Shown here in pieces: positions 26,293 to 35,264 of a stretch of 64,000 nt of DNA (the stretch's first letter is position 1; each line of letters opens with the position of its first letter). The stretch comes from Methylobacterium sp. 2A. GTDB lineage: Bacteria > Pseudomonadota > Alphaproteobacteria > Rhizobiales > Beijerinckiaceae. The stretch spans positions 416,789 to 480,788 of the forward strand of contig NZ_VUOK01000021.1 of NCBI RefSeq assembly GCF_009806555.1, in the 5' to 3' direction. The translations under genes were made by a program, and so were the position numbers. The notes under the pieces were generated by a model. That model was not told the DNA's origin. It was given only the letters and a program-made list of their open reading frames with translations, and searched no databases.

Positions 26293-26598
26293 ATGGCTTT
26301 CGTCAGCCTCAAGGCATGGCGGGCACGTTCCGCCGAACGCGCCGAGATCGCGGCCCGGCTGAAGCGCGATCTCGTCGCGGCTCTGAATCTCGGCGAGACC
26401 GACACAATCGCAGTGAACGAGATCGCCTGCCCCGATCCCGGTTGCCCCGATCTGGAGACCGTCGTCCTGGTGATGCGCGCCGGGGCGCCGACCCGGGCCC
26501 TGCGGATCCGGCGCCCGATGGAGGCCGTGGGTCCGGGCGACATCGATGCCCTCATCGCGGAGGACCGCGATGCCTCGTTGCACGCCTCATCCCGATGA
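26293..26598 (+). CDS. Hypothetical protein with conserved DPGCPDLET motif
   Basis: 101 residues from ATG 26293, a helical N-terminus (LKAWRARSAERAEIAARLKRDL) and then NEIACPDPGCPDLETVVLVM with two Cys, followed by RALRIRRPMEAV. This looks like a small conserved cytoplasmic domain, possibly metal- or cofactor-related, but I cannot name it. The frame is open upstream to 26185, across the end of IS debris, so the shorter start is preferred. Confidence 0.55.
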   Translation: MAFVSLKAWRARSAERAEIAARLKRDLVAALNLGETDTIAVNEIACPDPGCPDLETVVLVMRAGAPTRALRIRRPMEAVGPGDIDALIAEDRDASLHASSR

Positions 26599-26727
26599 TG
26601 TGACCGGCAAAATTCGCTTTTGAATTGTCGGCATGTTGGGACCGAGCAACTTTTCATCGGTCAGTCGCGTAAGACGCACGCCGATGCCCCGGGGATAACG
26701 GGGATCGACTCGTCCGGGAGAGGCATC

Positions 26728-27135
26728 ATGAGGAACCGCCGACGCGTCGTCGCACTGTCGTGTCTGGCCGCGCTGGGATCGATCCTGGGTTTGGCCTTCG
26801 ACTCAGCGCTTGCGGGCGAGACCGTGCCGTTCTCGCAGGCCGCCTTCGAGGCGGCCCAGACGAGCGGGAAGCCGATCCTGATCGAGGTCAGCGCGCCCTG
26901 GTGCCCGATCTGCAAGACGCAGAAGCCGATCCTGGCCAAGCTGGCGGCCGAGCCGCGCTTCAAGAACCTCCAGATCTTCGATATCGACTTCGACACGCAG
27001 AAGCCGCTGCTGAAGCGGCTGAACGTGCGCATGCAGAGCACGCTCATCGCCTACAAGGGCGCAACCGAAGTCGGACGGTCGGTCGGCGAGACGCAGCCCG
27101 AATGGATCGAAGGGCTGGTCGAGAAAACGCTTTGA
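26728..27135 (+). CDS. Exported thioredoxin-fold protein
   Basis: 135 residues with an N-terminal signal peptide (RNRRRVVALSCLAALGSILGLA, cleavage near ALAGE). The thioredoxin domain has an APWCPICK active site (CPIC) and the cis-Pro region replaced by MQSTLIAY. It is a periplasmic thiol-disulphide protein of the thioredoxin-2/DsbD-gamma-like type. Start ATG 26728 with GGGAG 8 nt upstream. A weak TTG-N8-CAA box lies at 26636-26649. Confidence 0.85.
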   Translation: MRNRRRVVALSCLAALGSILGLAFDSALAGETVPFSQAAFEAAQTSGKPILIEVSAPWCPICKTQKPILAKLAAEPRFKNLQIFDIDFDTQKPLLKRLNVRMQSTLIAYKGATEVGRSVGETQPEWIEGLVEKTL

Positions 27136-27264
27136 CGGGGGCGTTCATGCCCGTCCGGCTTTTCGCCTGATGCGCCGGCGCGACCCTCACAGGCTTTCGC
27201 ATTCGTTCAGACAGCGTCCGTCATAGCGCCGCGGACCCCGACCCATTCACCGGGGCCCGACGGA

Positions 27265-28443
27265 GTGGATTCGGTGACGCGCGTTCCAGCCCCAGATGCC
27301 CTGATCCCGGACGCGATCATCGCGGTGCCGGTGCGCAACGAGGAAGAGCGCATCACGGCCTGCCTGCGCGCCATCGACGCTCAGACCGGCCTCGAGCCCG
27401 GCGGCCTCGGGCTCGTCCTGTTCCTCAACAACTGCACGGACCGGACCGAAGCGATCGTCGCCGCGACGGTGCCGACCCTGTCGATCCCGGTCCGGGTCAT
27501 GACCGAGACGTTCGCCGGGGCGCATGCCGGCTGGGCGCGGCGCCGGGCTATGGATGAAGCAGCGGATTGGCTCGGGGAGACGCGGCCGGGCGGGATGATC
27601 CTGTCGACCGACGCCGATAGCCGGGTACCACCGGACTGGGTCGCGCGCAACTGGGCAGCCATCCGGGCCGGGGCGGACGCGGTTGCCGGCCGCGTCGAGC
27701 TCGACGCGGCGGAGGCGGCAAGGCTGCCCCCGTCCCTGCCCGCGCGCGGTCGGCTCGAAGATCGCTACGATGCGCTCATCACCGAGGCGGAGGCGCGGAT
27801 CGATCCCGATCCGCACGATCCCTGGCCGTGCCATCGCACCGCGATCGGCGCCACGCTGGCGGTGACGCGGGCGGCGTATTGCGCTGTGGGGGGCATGCCG
27901 GAGATCCCCCTGGGTGAGGACGGTGCCTTCATCGCGCGTCTGATCGAGCGTGGCCTGCGGGTGCGCCATGCCACCGACGTCTGTGTGACCATCTCGGCCC
28001 GTCTCGCCGGCCGGGCCCCCGGCGGCGTCGCCGATACGATCCGCGCGCGCTGCGAGGAACCGGACGCCCTCTGCGACGCCCGGATGGAATCGTTCTTTCG
28101 CGCCGTGCGCCGCTATGCCTGGCGCCGCCGCTTCCGGCGTCAGCATGGGCAGGGCCTGCTCGCGCGGGACCAAGCCTGGGCGCGGCGGCTCAGGATCGAC
28201 CCCGGCGAGGCCCTTCGCATCGCGGGACTGCCCCTCGGCCAAGCCGTGGCGGAAGCCGAGCGCGCGAGTCCCCGCCTCGCCTATCGACCCATCGGCCCGC
28301 GCCAGTTGCCGCGGGAGATCCGCATCGCGCGTGTGGGCGTCGCGGTGATCCGCGTGGTCCTGGCGCTCTCGCGGTCCAGGCGGATCACCGCGCTGCCGTT
28401 GCCCCGGCGTCACATCATCGACGCGGAGCGCGGACGCTCCTGA
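27265..28443 (+). CDS. Glycosyltransferase family 2 protein
   Basis: 392 residues starting at GTG 27265. The GT-A core has IIAVPVRNEEERI, a FLNNCTDRT loop and STDADSRVPPDW with the metal-binding DxD-like Asp pair; a GEDGAFIARL block follows. No transmembrane helix is evident, so it is probably cytoplasmic and transfers sugar to a lipid or small acceptor. The partner genes (PIG-L deacetylase, methyltransferase) often seen with this subgroup are absent here. Its 3' end overlaps the convergent AraC gene by 34 bp. Confidence 0.85.
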   Translation: MDSVTRVPAPDALIPDAIIAVPVRNEEERITACLRAIDAQTGLEPGGLGLVLFLNNCTDRTEAIVAATVPTLSIPVRVMTETFAGAHAGWARRRAMDEAADWLGETRPGGMILSTDADSRVPPDWVARNWAAIRAGADAVAGRVELDAAEAARLPPSLPARGRLEDRYDALITEAEARIDPDPHDPWPCHRTAIGATLAVTRAAYCAVGGMPEIPLGEDGAFIARLIERGLRVRHATDVCVTISARLAGRAPGGVADTIRARCEEPDALCDARMESFFRAVRRYAWRRRFRRQHGQGLLARDQAWARRLRIDPGEALRIAGLPLGQAVAEAERASPRLAYRPIGPRQLPREIRIARVGVAVIRVVLALSRSRRITALPLPRRHIIDAERGRS

Positions 28444-29405
28444 ATGCTCGAGACATCGCCCTGGGCGGCGAGGTCCCGGGGCGAGAGACCGAACCGCTGA
28501 CGGAATGCATGGCTGAAGGCTGCCGGATCCGTCAGACCGCAACCCTCCATGATCGACGCGATCTTGAACCCCTTCTTGGGGGCCCGGACGATCCGCTCGT
28601 AGGCACGGTCAAGACGGGCGTTGCGGATCGTGGCCGCGATACCCTCGCCACCCGCGAAGGCCGCGTAGAGCCGGCTGCGGGACACACAGAGGTCTGCGAC
28701 GAGGTGCGCCGGCCCGAACTCCGGATCGTGCAGGCATCGCTCGATCCGCGCCAGCGCCAGAGACCGCAGGGCATCCGCGGAAATCTCCCGATCCCCGCGC
28801 GCGGTGTGCCCATGGATCAGCCCGCGCAGCAGGTGAAGCGCGCCCTCGATGGCGATGCCGGTCTCCGCCTCGGACATCGTGTGGATCGAGGCCGCAAAGG
28901 TGCGGAGATAAGCGGAAAACATCTCGTTCAGCGGACCGGCCGGAATCCTGCTGCCTGCCAACTCGCGAAGGTTACCGATCTGCGATTGGAACGTCGCATG
29001 AGGAATCAGGAGCCGGATCTCTTCGAAATCAGTCAATCCGCCTCCTGAGCCCGGTTGGCTCCACGTTTGGAACGCGATGTCGCCGACGCCGAGAATCGTG
29101 CCGTGGCGCCCGTTCTCGAGGTAGCCGCGCCCCTTGCGCACCAGCATGACGCCGACCTCATCGCGGCCGTCGCGGCGAATATGATGCGGCATCCGCTCAA
29201 GGCTGTAAGGCCGACTGACCGTGTGGAAGACGCCACCATGGACCGACTGTGCGACCATCCGGCTCGCCGCAAACGGCCGGTCCAGATCGAGGCGATGCAA
29301 GTCCACCGTCGACATGACCGTGCTGCGCCAGTAATCGAAGGCCCTTTTTTCTTCCACAGAGTCGGTTGTTCCAAAGAAAACTGGGACGTTTTGATTCGCA
29401 ACCAC
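28410..29405 (-). CDS. AraC-family transcriptional regulator
   Basis: 331 residues. The N-terminal AraC-binding-like domain (about 1-200) resembles the AraC_binding_2 type, and the C-terminal AraC HTH pair includes GCGLTDPAAFSHAFRQRFGLSP, the hallmark of the second helix. It converges on the GT2 gene. The intergenic region upstream of its start (29406-29948) is AT-rich. The target is unknown. Confidence 0.9.
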   Translation of the reverse strand: MVANQNVPVFFGTTDSVEEKRAFDYWRSTVMSTVDLHRLDLDRPFAASRMVAQSVHGGVFHTVSRPYSLERMPHHIRRDGRDEVGVMLVRKGRGYLENGRHGTILGVGDIAFQTWSQPGSGGGLTDFEEIRLLIPHATFQSQIGNLRELAGSRIPAGPLNEMFSAYLRTFAASIHTMSEAETGIAIEGALHLLRGLIHGHTARGDREISADALRSLALARIERCLHDPEFGPAHLVADLCVSRSRLYAAFAGGEGIAATIRNARLDRAYERIVRAPKKGFKIASIMEGCGLTDPAAFSHAFRQRFGLSPRDLAAQGDVSSIQERPRSASMM

Positions 29406-29948
29406 GGCGGATCAGCCTCATTTATCCCAACCGGCGATTCACGCCTGCCTGCAGATGCGGCCATCTTATCAGAATCACAGATTCATCATTTGGGCGCAAC
29501 AGCGGAGCGTCGCACGCAAAAATTCAGAAGTTCCGCCACAAATGATATTGATATCTTTATTTTTTTTAAGTCATGGCTATATTAACATTGAAAACATGCA
29601 CGCGAGATAAGTCTATCCTCAGACAAGTTGTTTGCTGATGCCCTTGCGGCAATTTTGCATCATTCGGCGACGGACAGCCTTACACGGCAATATGACGCTA
29701 TTATCCACCCGGGTTTCCGTACTTATCACACCTTAATATTTGATCCGCGCGCGACACAAATCAGTAAATAAGATCTATAAAAACTAAACCGACGTAGGTT
29801 TGGCATTCGTACCGCGATCAGCGTGGGTGCGCCGCCGGCGTGAGGCATCGGGCAAGAAGCGTATATGGTCCCGCTCCAACCGCCCATGCCTTGGGATCGT
29901 CCGAGCCTCGGGATCGAGGCTGCACCGCCAGGAACGGCAGCGACGGGT
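29406..29948. other. AT-rich intergenic region
   Basis: About 540 bp without a credible gene. The part around 29490-29780 is strikingly AT-rich for this genome, with a T-run of about nine near 29560 and several ATAT or AATA stretches. It presumably carries the AraC gene promoter and possibly nucleoid-protein binding; no RNA gene was recognised. Confidence 0.5.
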
Positions 29949-30710
29949 TCAGTTGTGCTCGGATGCGCGCCGAGCCTCGGCCCGCGCGGGCTCTGCGCGC
30001 GCGAACCGGAGTACGATCGCCCGCCCATCAGCGGGGGGGTTGGTGAGTGAACCGCGGAATCGTGCAGCCTCCGCGTGACCGAGCACCGCCCGCGGTGCGG
30101 CGACCGGGAACGTCCGGAGCACGCGACCGCCGGCGTCACGGATCTCGGCGCTGAGCGGTGCCACCGGCACGTCGGATGCCGCCACGCCAACCAGGTCGCC
30201 CTCGACCACGAGCTCGGCCGGTCGGCCCTCGTCGGCCGGGCTGCTGAAGGCCGTGACGTCGCGGATCGCGATGCCGCGCAGATTGACCGGCAGCCCGATC
30301 CGGGCGAACAGGGCCGCGCTCTGGGGTACGGCTCGAACCACACTCGCGCGCGCCAGACACACGAGAGGCAAAGTCGACAGCAGCGTCAGCCCGAAAGCCA
30401 GGGCCGGCGAGAGGCCGAAGCTCTTGCCACGCACTGTCATGCGTCCCGGGCGCGGCGCGCGGGCGGCGGGTACCGGAAGATCGGCCGCCTCCCGGACCGC
30501 GGCGGTCGCCTCCTTCCAGGCCGTGTCGGCGATGGGATCCGCCTCCGCGGCCAGCTCCGCCTCGTGCCCGGCGAGCACGTCGGCCGGGGTGATGAACCAC
30601 GTCTCGCGACAGGCCGCGCACCGGACCGAGCGGCCCTCCATGCCGACCTTGCCGGCCTCGATCTCGTACGCGCTCGCGCAGCTCGGACAGACGATCAGCA
30701 TACGCGCCAT
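29949..30710 (-). CDS. MJ0042-type zinc-ribbon membrane protein
   Basis: 253 residues. The N-terminal zinc ribbon has CPSCASAYEIE and CAACRETWFI Cys pairs (residues about 7-34), the MJ0042 family. A single transmembrane helix near residues 105-125 is followed by a periplasmic beta-rich domain of the DUF3426 type. It is divergent from ftsEX, an arrangement frequent in Rhizobiales. The ATG at 30710 was chosen; the frame is open further upstream without family similarity. Confidence 0.85.
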   Translation of the reverse strand: MARMLIVCPSCASAYEIEAGKVGMEGRSVRCAACRETWFITPADVLAGHEAELAAEADPIADTAWKEATAAVREAADLPVPAARAPRPGRMTVRGKSFGLSPALAFGLTLLSTLPLVCLARASVVRAVPQSAALFARIGLPVNLRGIAIRDVTAFSSPADEGRPAELVVEGDLVGVAASDVPVAPLSAEIRDAGGRVLRTFPVAAPRAVLGHAEAARFRGSLTNPPADGRAIVLRFARAEPARAEARRASEHN

Positions 30711-30883
30711 ACTCGCATCGATCGGCCGAACCGGGGCCGGACAGTGAATTCGATTGAGAAAGTGTGGCCGAACAGGGTTAAGCGGCGGTGAAATCCGGTA
30801 GGCCTTGAAAACGCCCTTCGGTCCGGCGATTCCCGGGGGCGGGATCGAAGAGATACGGCACGGCCTTGAATCTACAGGCGAGC

Positions 30884-31576
30884 ATGAAGAGCCTGCTGCC
30901 CGGCGCAGAGCGGCCGGTGGTGCAGTTCGAGAATGTCGGCATGCGCTACGGCCTCGGGCCGGAGGTGCTGTCGGACGTGAGCTTCCGCATCGCCCCACGC
31001 TCGTTCCAGTTCCTCACCGGGCCGTCGGGCGCCGGCAAGACGACGCTGCTGCGGCTGATCCTGCTGTCGGTTCGGCCGACCCGCGGCCTCGTCTCGATCT
31101 TCGGCGAGGAGGTGAGCGGCATCTCAGCCAAGGCGCTCACGGGCCTGCGGCGCCGGATGGGCGTGGTCTTTCAGGATTTCCGCCTGCTCGATCATCTCAC
31201 GACCTACGAGAACGTGGCGCTGCCTCTGCGCGTCCAGGGGCGGACGGAGGCGAGCTATCGGGCCGAGGTGGTCGAGCTGCTGCGCTGGGTCGGGCTCGGC
31301 GAGCGGATGCATGCCCTGCCGCCGCTCCTGTCGGGCGGTGAGAAGCAGCGCGCCGCCATCGCCCGGGCGCTGATCGCCCGGCCCGACCTGCTGCTCGCCG
31401 ACGAGCCGACCGGCAACGTCGATCCGGGATTGGGACGGCGGCTGCTCCGCCTGTTCCTGGAATTGAACAAGCTCGGGACGTCGGTCGTCATCGCCACCCA
31501 TGATTTCGGCATCATGGATGCGGTCGACGCCCGGCGGATGGTGCTCGGCGACGGCCGGCTGCGGATCGAGGAATGA
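30884..31576 (+). CDS. ftsE: Cell-division ABC transporter ATP-binding protein FtsE
   Basis: 230 residues. Walker A is GPSGAGKTT, the Q-loop region VFQDFRLL, the signature LSGGEKQR, Walker B LLLADEPTGNVD and the switch His in ATHDF. FtsE drives FtsX to activate septal peptidoglycan hydrolases at the divisome. Start ATG 30884; a TTG at 30866 lies in frame. It overlaps ftsX by 4 bp (ATGA). Confidence 0.95.
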   Translation: MKSLLPGAERPVVQFENVGMRYGLGPEVLSDVSFRIAPRSFQFLTGPSGAGKTTLLRLILLSVRPTRGLVSIFGEEVSGISAKALTGLRRRMGVVFQDFRLLDHLTTYENVALPLRVQGRTEASYRAEVVELLRWVGLGERMHALPPLLSGGEKQRAAIARALIARPDLLLADEPTGNVDPGLGRRLLRLFLELNKLGTSVVIATHDFGIMDAVDARRMVLGDGRLRIEE

Positions 31577-32541
31577 GCACTCAGGCCATCCCGCGGGCGC
31601 GACCGGACTCCGTCTCCGGCGCGCCCTCCCCGGCTCTGCCGGCGCAGCTGCGCCGCAACGCGCCCCTGGTGCCGACCGACACCGCGGCCGGGCGCTCCCT
31701 GGCGGCGGTCATCGCCATCCTGACCTTCCTGGCGGGCCTCTGCGCCGGCGCGGCCGAGATGGTGGCGACGAACGCGGCGCAATGGCAGGGCGATGTCGCC
31801 CAGGAAGTCACGATCCAGATCCGCCCGAGCCCGGGCCGCGACGTCGATGCCGATCTGGCCCGGGCTGCCGATCTCGCCAGGGCGGAGCCCGGCATCGCCG
31901 AGACGCGGGTTTTCTCGAAGGCCGAGGCCGAGCGGCTGCTGGAGCCCTGGCTCGGCAGCGGGCTCGACCTCTCGGATCTGCCGGTGCCCCGGCTGATCGC
32001 CCTCAAGCTCGCCCGGGGACAGGGCGCCGACCTGAAGCGGCTGCGCGCGCGGCTTCTCGAAGCACTGCCCGGCGTCGCGAGCCTCGACGACCACGCGCTC
32101 TGGCTTCAAAGGCTGTCGAGCGCGGCCAACGCCTTCGTGGGGATCGGGATCGGGCTGGTGATCCTCGTCCTGGTGGCCACGGGCCTCGCCGTCACCTTCG
32201 CCACGCGGGGCGCCATGGCGAGCAACCGCGAGGTGGTCGAGGTGCTCCACTTCGTGGGCGCCGACGACGATTACATCGCCCGGGCCTTCCAGCGGCGGTT
32301 TTTCGGCCTGGGACTTCGCGGCGGTGCGATCGGCGCGGGCTGCGCCATCCTGGCCTTCGTGATCTTGGGGGTGCTCGCCCGGGCGGCGCGGTCCGGACCG
32401 GCGGGGCAAGAGGTCGAAGCCCTGTTCGGCGCCTTCCAGATCGGGCTGCGCGGCTATGCCAGCGTCGTGCTCATCGGCGTCATCGCGTCCCTCGTCACGG
32501 GCGTGGTGTCGCGCATCACGGTGCGCCGGTTCCTGGCCTGA
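31573..32541 (+). CDS. ftsX: Cell-division protein FtsX
   Basis: 322 residues with four transmembrane helices: one near residues 35-60, then three in the C-terminal half, separated by the periplasmic domain (about 65-190) that recruits hydrolase activators. A long Pro/Ala-rich cytoplasmic N-terminus (about 30 residues) precedes the first helix. It is coupled to ftsE by the 4-bp overlap. Confidence 0.95.
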   Translation: MSTQAIPRARPDSVSGAPSPALPAQLRRNAPLVPTDTAAGRSLAAVIAILTFLAGLCAGAAEMVATNAAQWQGDVAQEVTIQIRPSPGRDVDADLARAADLARAEPGIAETRVFSKAEAERLLEPWLGSGLDLSDLPVPRLIALKLARGQGADLKRLRARLLEALPGVASLDDHALWLQRLSSAANAFVGIGIGLVILVLVATGLAVTFATRGAMASNREVVEVLHFVGADDDYIARAFQRRFFGLGLRGGAIGAGCAILAFVILGVLARAARSGPAGQEVEALFGAFQIGLRGYASVVLIGVIASLVTGVVSRITVRRFLA

Positions 32542-32707
32542 TCGGCCGCGGCCGCCCGCCGACCTTAAAACAGCGCGCGTGGATACAGGGGGGTCTTGGC
32601 AGCACGTTTACGATCTGGAAACCTATTCGTTGCGGTGTTGATTGGGTCTCCCGGATGCCTCCGGGTCGCCGCAATCGAAGCCGATCCTCCGGAGGATGAC
32701 CACGCGT

Positions 32708-33490
32708 ATGCCACGCGCATCGGATCCGCACCTCGCCGACGCCCTTGGCTGGTCCTGGCACGAAGGGGGCCTCGCGCACCCGGCGACCCGCCTCGCGAGG
32801 CCGCGTCACCGCGCACCGACGACCCTGTGGGTGCTGGGCCTCGGTGCGAGCTTCGGGGCAATTGCGCTGTTCGCCGGCTTCCTGATCTTCGTCAGCGCGC
32901 TCGCGCGGCAGGAGCGCGCCCCGGCCGACCGGGCGGACGGGATCGTCGCACTCACCGGAGGCGCGCAACGCATCGGCGACGCGATCGACCTGCTCGCCGG
33001 AGGATACGGGCGACGCCTGCTGATCACGGGCGTCAACGAGCGCACCAGCCGCGAAGAGATCGCCCGGCTGAACCCGACGCAGCGTGCGTTGATCGCCTGC
33101 TGCGTCGATCTCGATTACCGGGCGCGCAACACCATCGGCAACGCGATCGAGACCCGCCGCTGGATGCGGGCGCATCGTTTCAACACCGTGGCCGTGGTCA
33201 CCTCGAACTACCACATGCCGCGCACCTTGATCGAGCTGGTCCATGCCCTGCAGGACAGCGATCGGGTCCTGCCGCATCCGGTGGTCACGGACGCGTTCGA
33301 CGCCGACCGCTGGTGGACGAGTCCGCCCGCGGCGCGCCTCGTCGCCTCCGAATACGTGAAGTTCCTGGCCAGCTGGGTGCGCACCCGATTCGAGGCCGAT
33401 CCCGAACGCTCGCGGGCGGCGATCCTGATCGGACGCGGGAAGCCCGTGAAAATGGTCGCCGAGCCGCTGGCCGCCCAAAACCTGGATTGA
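32708..33490 (+). CDS. YdcF/DUF218 family membrane protein
   Basis: 260 residues. An N-terminal cytoplasmic stretch and one transmembrane helix (about 38-62) precede a DUF218 domain (ADGIVALTGGAQRI, GYGRRLLITG, NTIGNAIETRRWM, VVTSNYHMPRT), the family of ElyC/SanA/YdcF envelope proteins. Start ATG 32708 with GGAGG 12 nt upstream; ATG 32696 abuts that site. It follows ftsEX, as in many alphaproteobacteria, suggesting an envelope role. Confidence 0.85.
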   Translation: MPRASDPHLADALGWSWHEGGLAHPATRLARPRHRAPTTLWVLGLGASFGAIALFAGFLIFVSALARQERAPADRADGIVALTGGAQRIGDAIDLLAGGYGRRLLITGVNERTSREEIARLNPTQRALIACCVDLDYRARNTIGNAIETRRWMRAHRFNTVAVVTSNYHMPRTLIELVHALQDSDRVLPHPVVTDAFDADRWWTSPPAARLVASEYVKFLASWVRTRFEADPERSRAAILIGRGKPVKMVAEPLAAQNLD

Positions 33491-33519
33491 TCCGTCCGCG
33501 TCGCCGCGTGATCCCCGAC

Positions 33520-33849
33520 CTACTGGCCGCGGCACCGCGCCTTGATGGCCGCCGAGAATTCCCGGTCCGAGCCCTGAACCTGAGCGAGGCGCTCGCCGCG
33601 CTCGGAGCCCGACAGGCAGCGCCCGTAGACCCCCGCGACCCGGCGCATCGTCTCGACGTGCCGCCGCCAGACGCGGCAGTTCTTGGCATCGTCGCCGTCC
33701 GCCTGTTCGAGCTGGTCGATCGCCTGCCGCTGCATCGACTGCGCCACGAGGAGATCGCGCGCGCAGGTTGTCTCGCCCTGGGCCAGGGCCGGCCGAGCCG
33801 TCAGCCCCGCGCTCAGCATGAGGACCCCGGCGATACGCAGACTCGACAT
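33520..33849 (-). CDS. Small exported hypothetical protein
   Basis: 109 residues with a signal peptide (SSLRIAGVLMLSAGLTARPALAQ, cleavage after ALA). The mature part has four Cys (CARDL, KNCRVW, GRCLSG, ARCRGQ), fitting two disulphides, and is helical. The ATG overlaps the ptsN stop (ATGA), so it is cotranslated with ptsN. No family name known to me. Confidence 0.7.
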   Translation of the reverse strand: MSSLRIAGVLMLSAGLTARPALAQGETTCARDLLVAQSMQRQAIDQLEQADGDDAKNCRVWRRHVETMRRVAGVYGRCLSGSERGERLAQVQGSDREFSAAIKARCRGQ

Positions 33850-34316
33850 CACGCAGCCTGCGGCGCCGTGGAGCGGGTCAGCAGGGCGTAGAGGGCCCCG
33901 GCATCCCGCGCCGCCCGGATATGAGCCAGAAGGCCGGGTTCGCGCAGGACGCGGGCGACCTGGGCGAGGGCCTTCAGATGATCGGCGCCGGCGCCCTCCG
34001 GGGCCAACAGCAGGAAGGCGATGTCGACCGGCTGGCCGTCCAGCGCCTCGAAATCGACCGGCCGGTCGAAGCGCGCGAACAGGCCGAACAGCCGGTCGAG
34101 CCCCGGGAGCTTGCCGTGCGGGATCGCCACGCCGTCGCCGATGCCGGTCGATCCCAGCCGCTCCCGCTGAAGCAGCGTATCGAAGACGGGCCGTTCGTCG
34201 AGGGCGGGCAGGCGACGCGCCGCCTGGGCGGCGAGGTCCTGAAGCACCTGCTTCTTGGCCCGCGCGCGCAGCGACGGCACGACCGACTCGGGGTCGAGGA
34301 ATTCCAGAACTGGCAT
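33849..34316 (-). CDS. ptsN: Nitrogen-PTS EIIA protein PtsN
   Basis: 155 residues of the PTS EIIA type-2 fold, with phosphorylatable His67 in GVAIPHGKLPG and a following FEALDGQPVDIAFLLLAPE block. It acts in the cytoplasm in the nitrogen phosphotransferase relay (PtsP-Npr-PtsN), regulating potassium, carbon and stress responses. The order hpf-ptsN on the minus strand is the classic rpoN-cluster order; rpoN itself is not adjacent here. Confidence 0.95.
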   Translation of the reverse strand: MPVLEFLDPESVVPSLRARAKKQVLQDLAAQAARRLPALDERPVFDTLLQRERLGSTGIGDGVAIPHGKLPGLDRLFGLFARFDRPVDFEALDGQPVDIAFLLLAPEGAGADHLKALAQVARVLREPGLLAHIRAARDAGALYALLTRSTAPQAA

Positions 34317-34457
34317 CGAACGACCGTTGCCCCGTCGCCCGTCCGGTTGGAACGGGCCTCGTTGCGGGGGCATCAACGGCCGTTTCGGCCGCGCCCCTGC
34401 ACATCAATCGACCGGGAAACAGGCCGGTTCCGGCTCCGTTCCTCCCGACCCGCCGCG

Positions 34458-35051
34458 TCAGTCGACGGCGTTCGGCGGGTCCACCCAGCCGATCGCGCCA
34501 TCGCTGCGCCGGTATACGACGTTGACGCGCCCGGTGCCAGCGTGGACGAACACGAGGACGGGCGATCCCGTCAGATCGAGGGCCGTGACCGCCTCGCCAA
34601 TGGTGCGGCGCTGCAGGGTCCGCGTGCTCTCGGCGACGATCGGCGGGTGCGCATCCCCATCCGCCGGCTCGTCGTCATCCTCTTCCGGAGCGGCGAGGAC
34701 CGCGTAGGCCGCCTCGACAGCCGCGTCGTCGCTCGGCCCGGTGGCGTGTTGCTTGAGCCGGTGCTTGTAGCGGCGCAGCCGGGTCTCCAGTCGCTCCGCG
34801 GTCTGCTCGAAGCTCGACCGCGCGTCGTGGGCGAACCCGTTCGCCTCGATGGTCAGGCCGGACACGAGATGCAGCACGCAATCCGTGCGGAAGGCCGTTC
34901 CATCCCGCCGCAGCGTAACGTGACCGGTGCAGGCGTCGCTCATATGCGAGTCGAGATATTTGGTCTGTATCGCGGACATCCGCTCCTCGACGCGGCTGCG
35001 CAGACTCTCACCGAGATCCACGCCGTGACCCGTGACTCGCAACGACCCCAT
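34458..35051 (-). CDS. hpf: Ribosome hibernation promoting factor, long form
   Basis: 197 residues. The N-terminal HPF/RaiA domain (about 1-105, opening SLRVTGHGVDLGESLRSRV) is followed by an acidic linker (APEEDDDEPADGD) and the C-terminal dimerisation domain (VVYRRSDGAIGWVDPP). Long HPFs form 100S ribosome dimers in stationary phase. It is divergent from opgG with about 210 bp between them. Confidence 0.95.
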   Translation of the reverse strand: MGSLRVTGHGVDLGESLRSRVEERMSAIQTKYLDSHMSDACTGHVTLRRDGTAFRTDCVLHLVSGLTIEANGFAHDARSSFEQTAERLETRLRRYKHRLKQHATGPSDDAAVEAAYAVLAAPEEDDDEPADGDAHPPIVAESTRTLQRRTIGEAVTALDLTGSPVLVFVHAGTGRVNVVYRRSDGAIGWVDPPNAVD

Positions 35052-35264
35052 GCTGCCTCCCCCGTTTCGATGCAGGTCGCCGAATTAGAGAGCCGGCTCG
35101 GGTTAAGTCAACGGAGCGGCTTGCGGTTCGCGCGCGCGCTTAACCCTGGGTTCAGCCGGACAGTCCCTATAGACACCGATTGGAAACGCCTTCCGCCGGA
35201 GCGGGTGCCGGTCCGTCGGCAGCAGGGCCGGCGACGCCTTGAGACACCAGAGATCGAACGCCGC

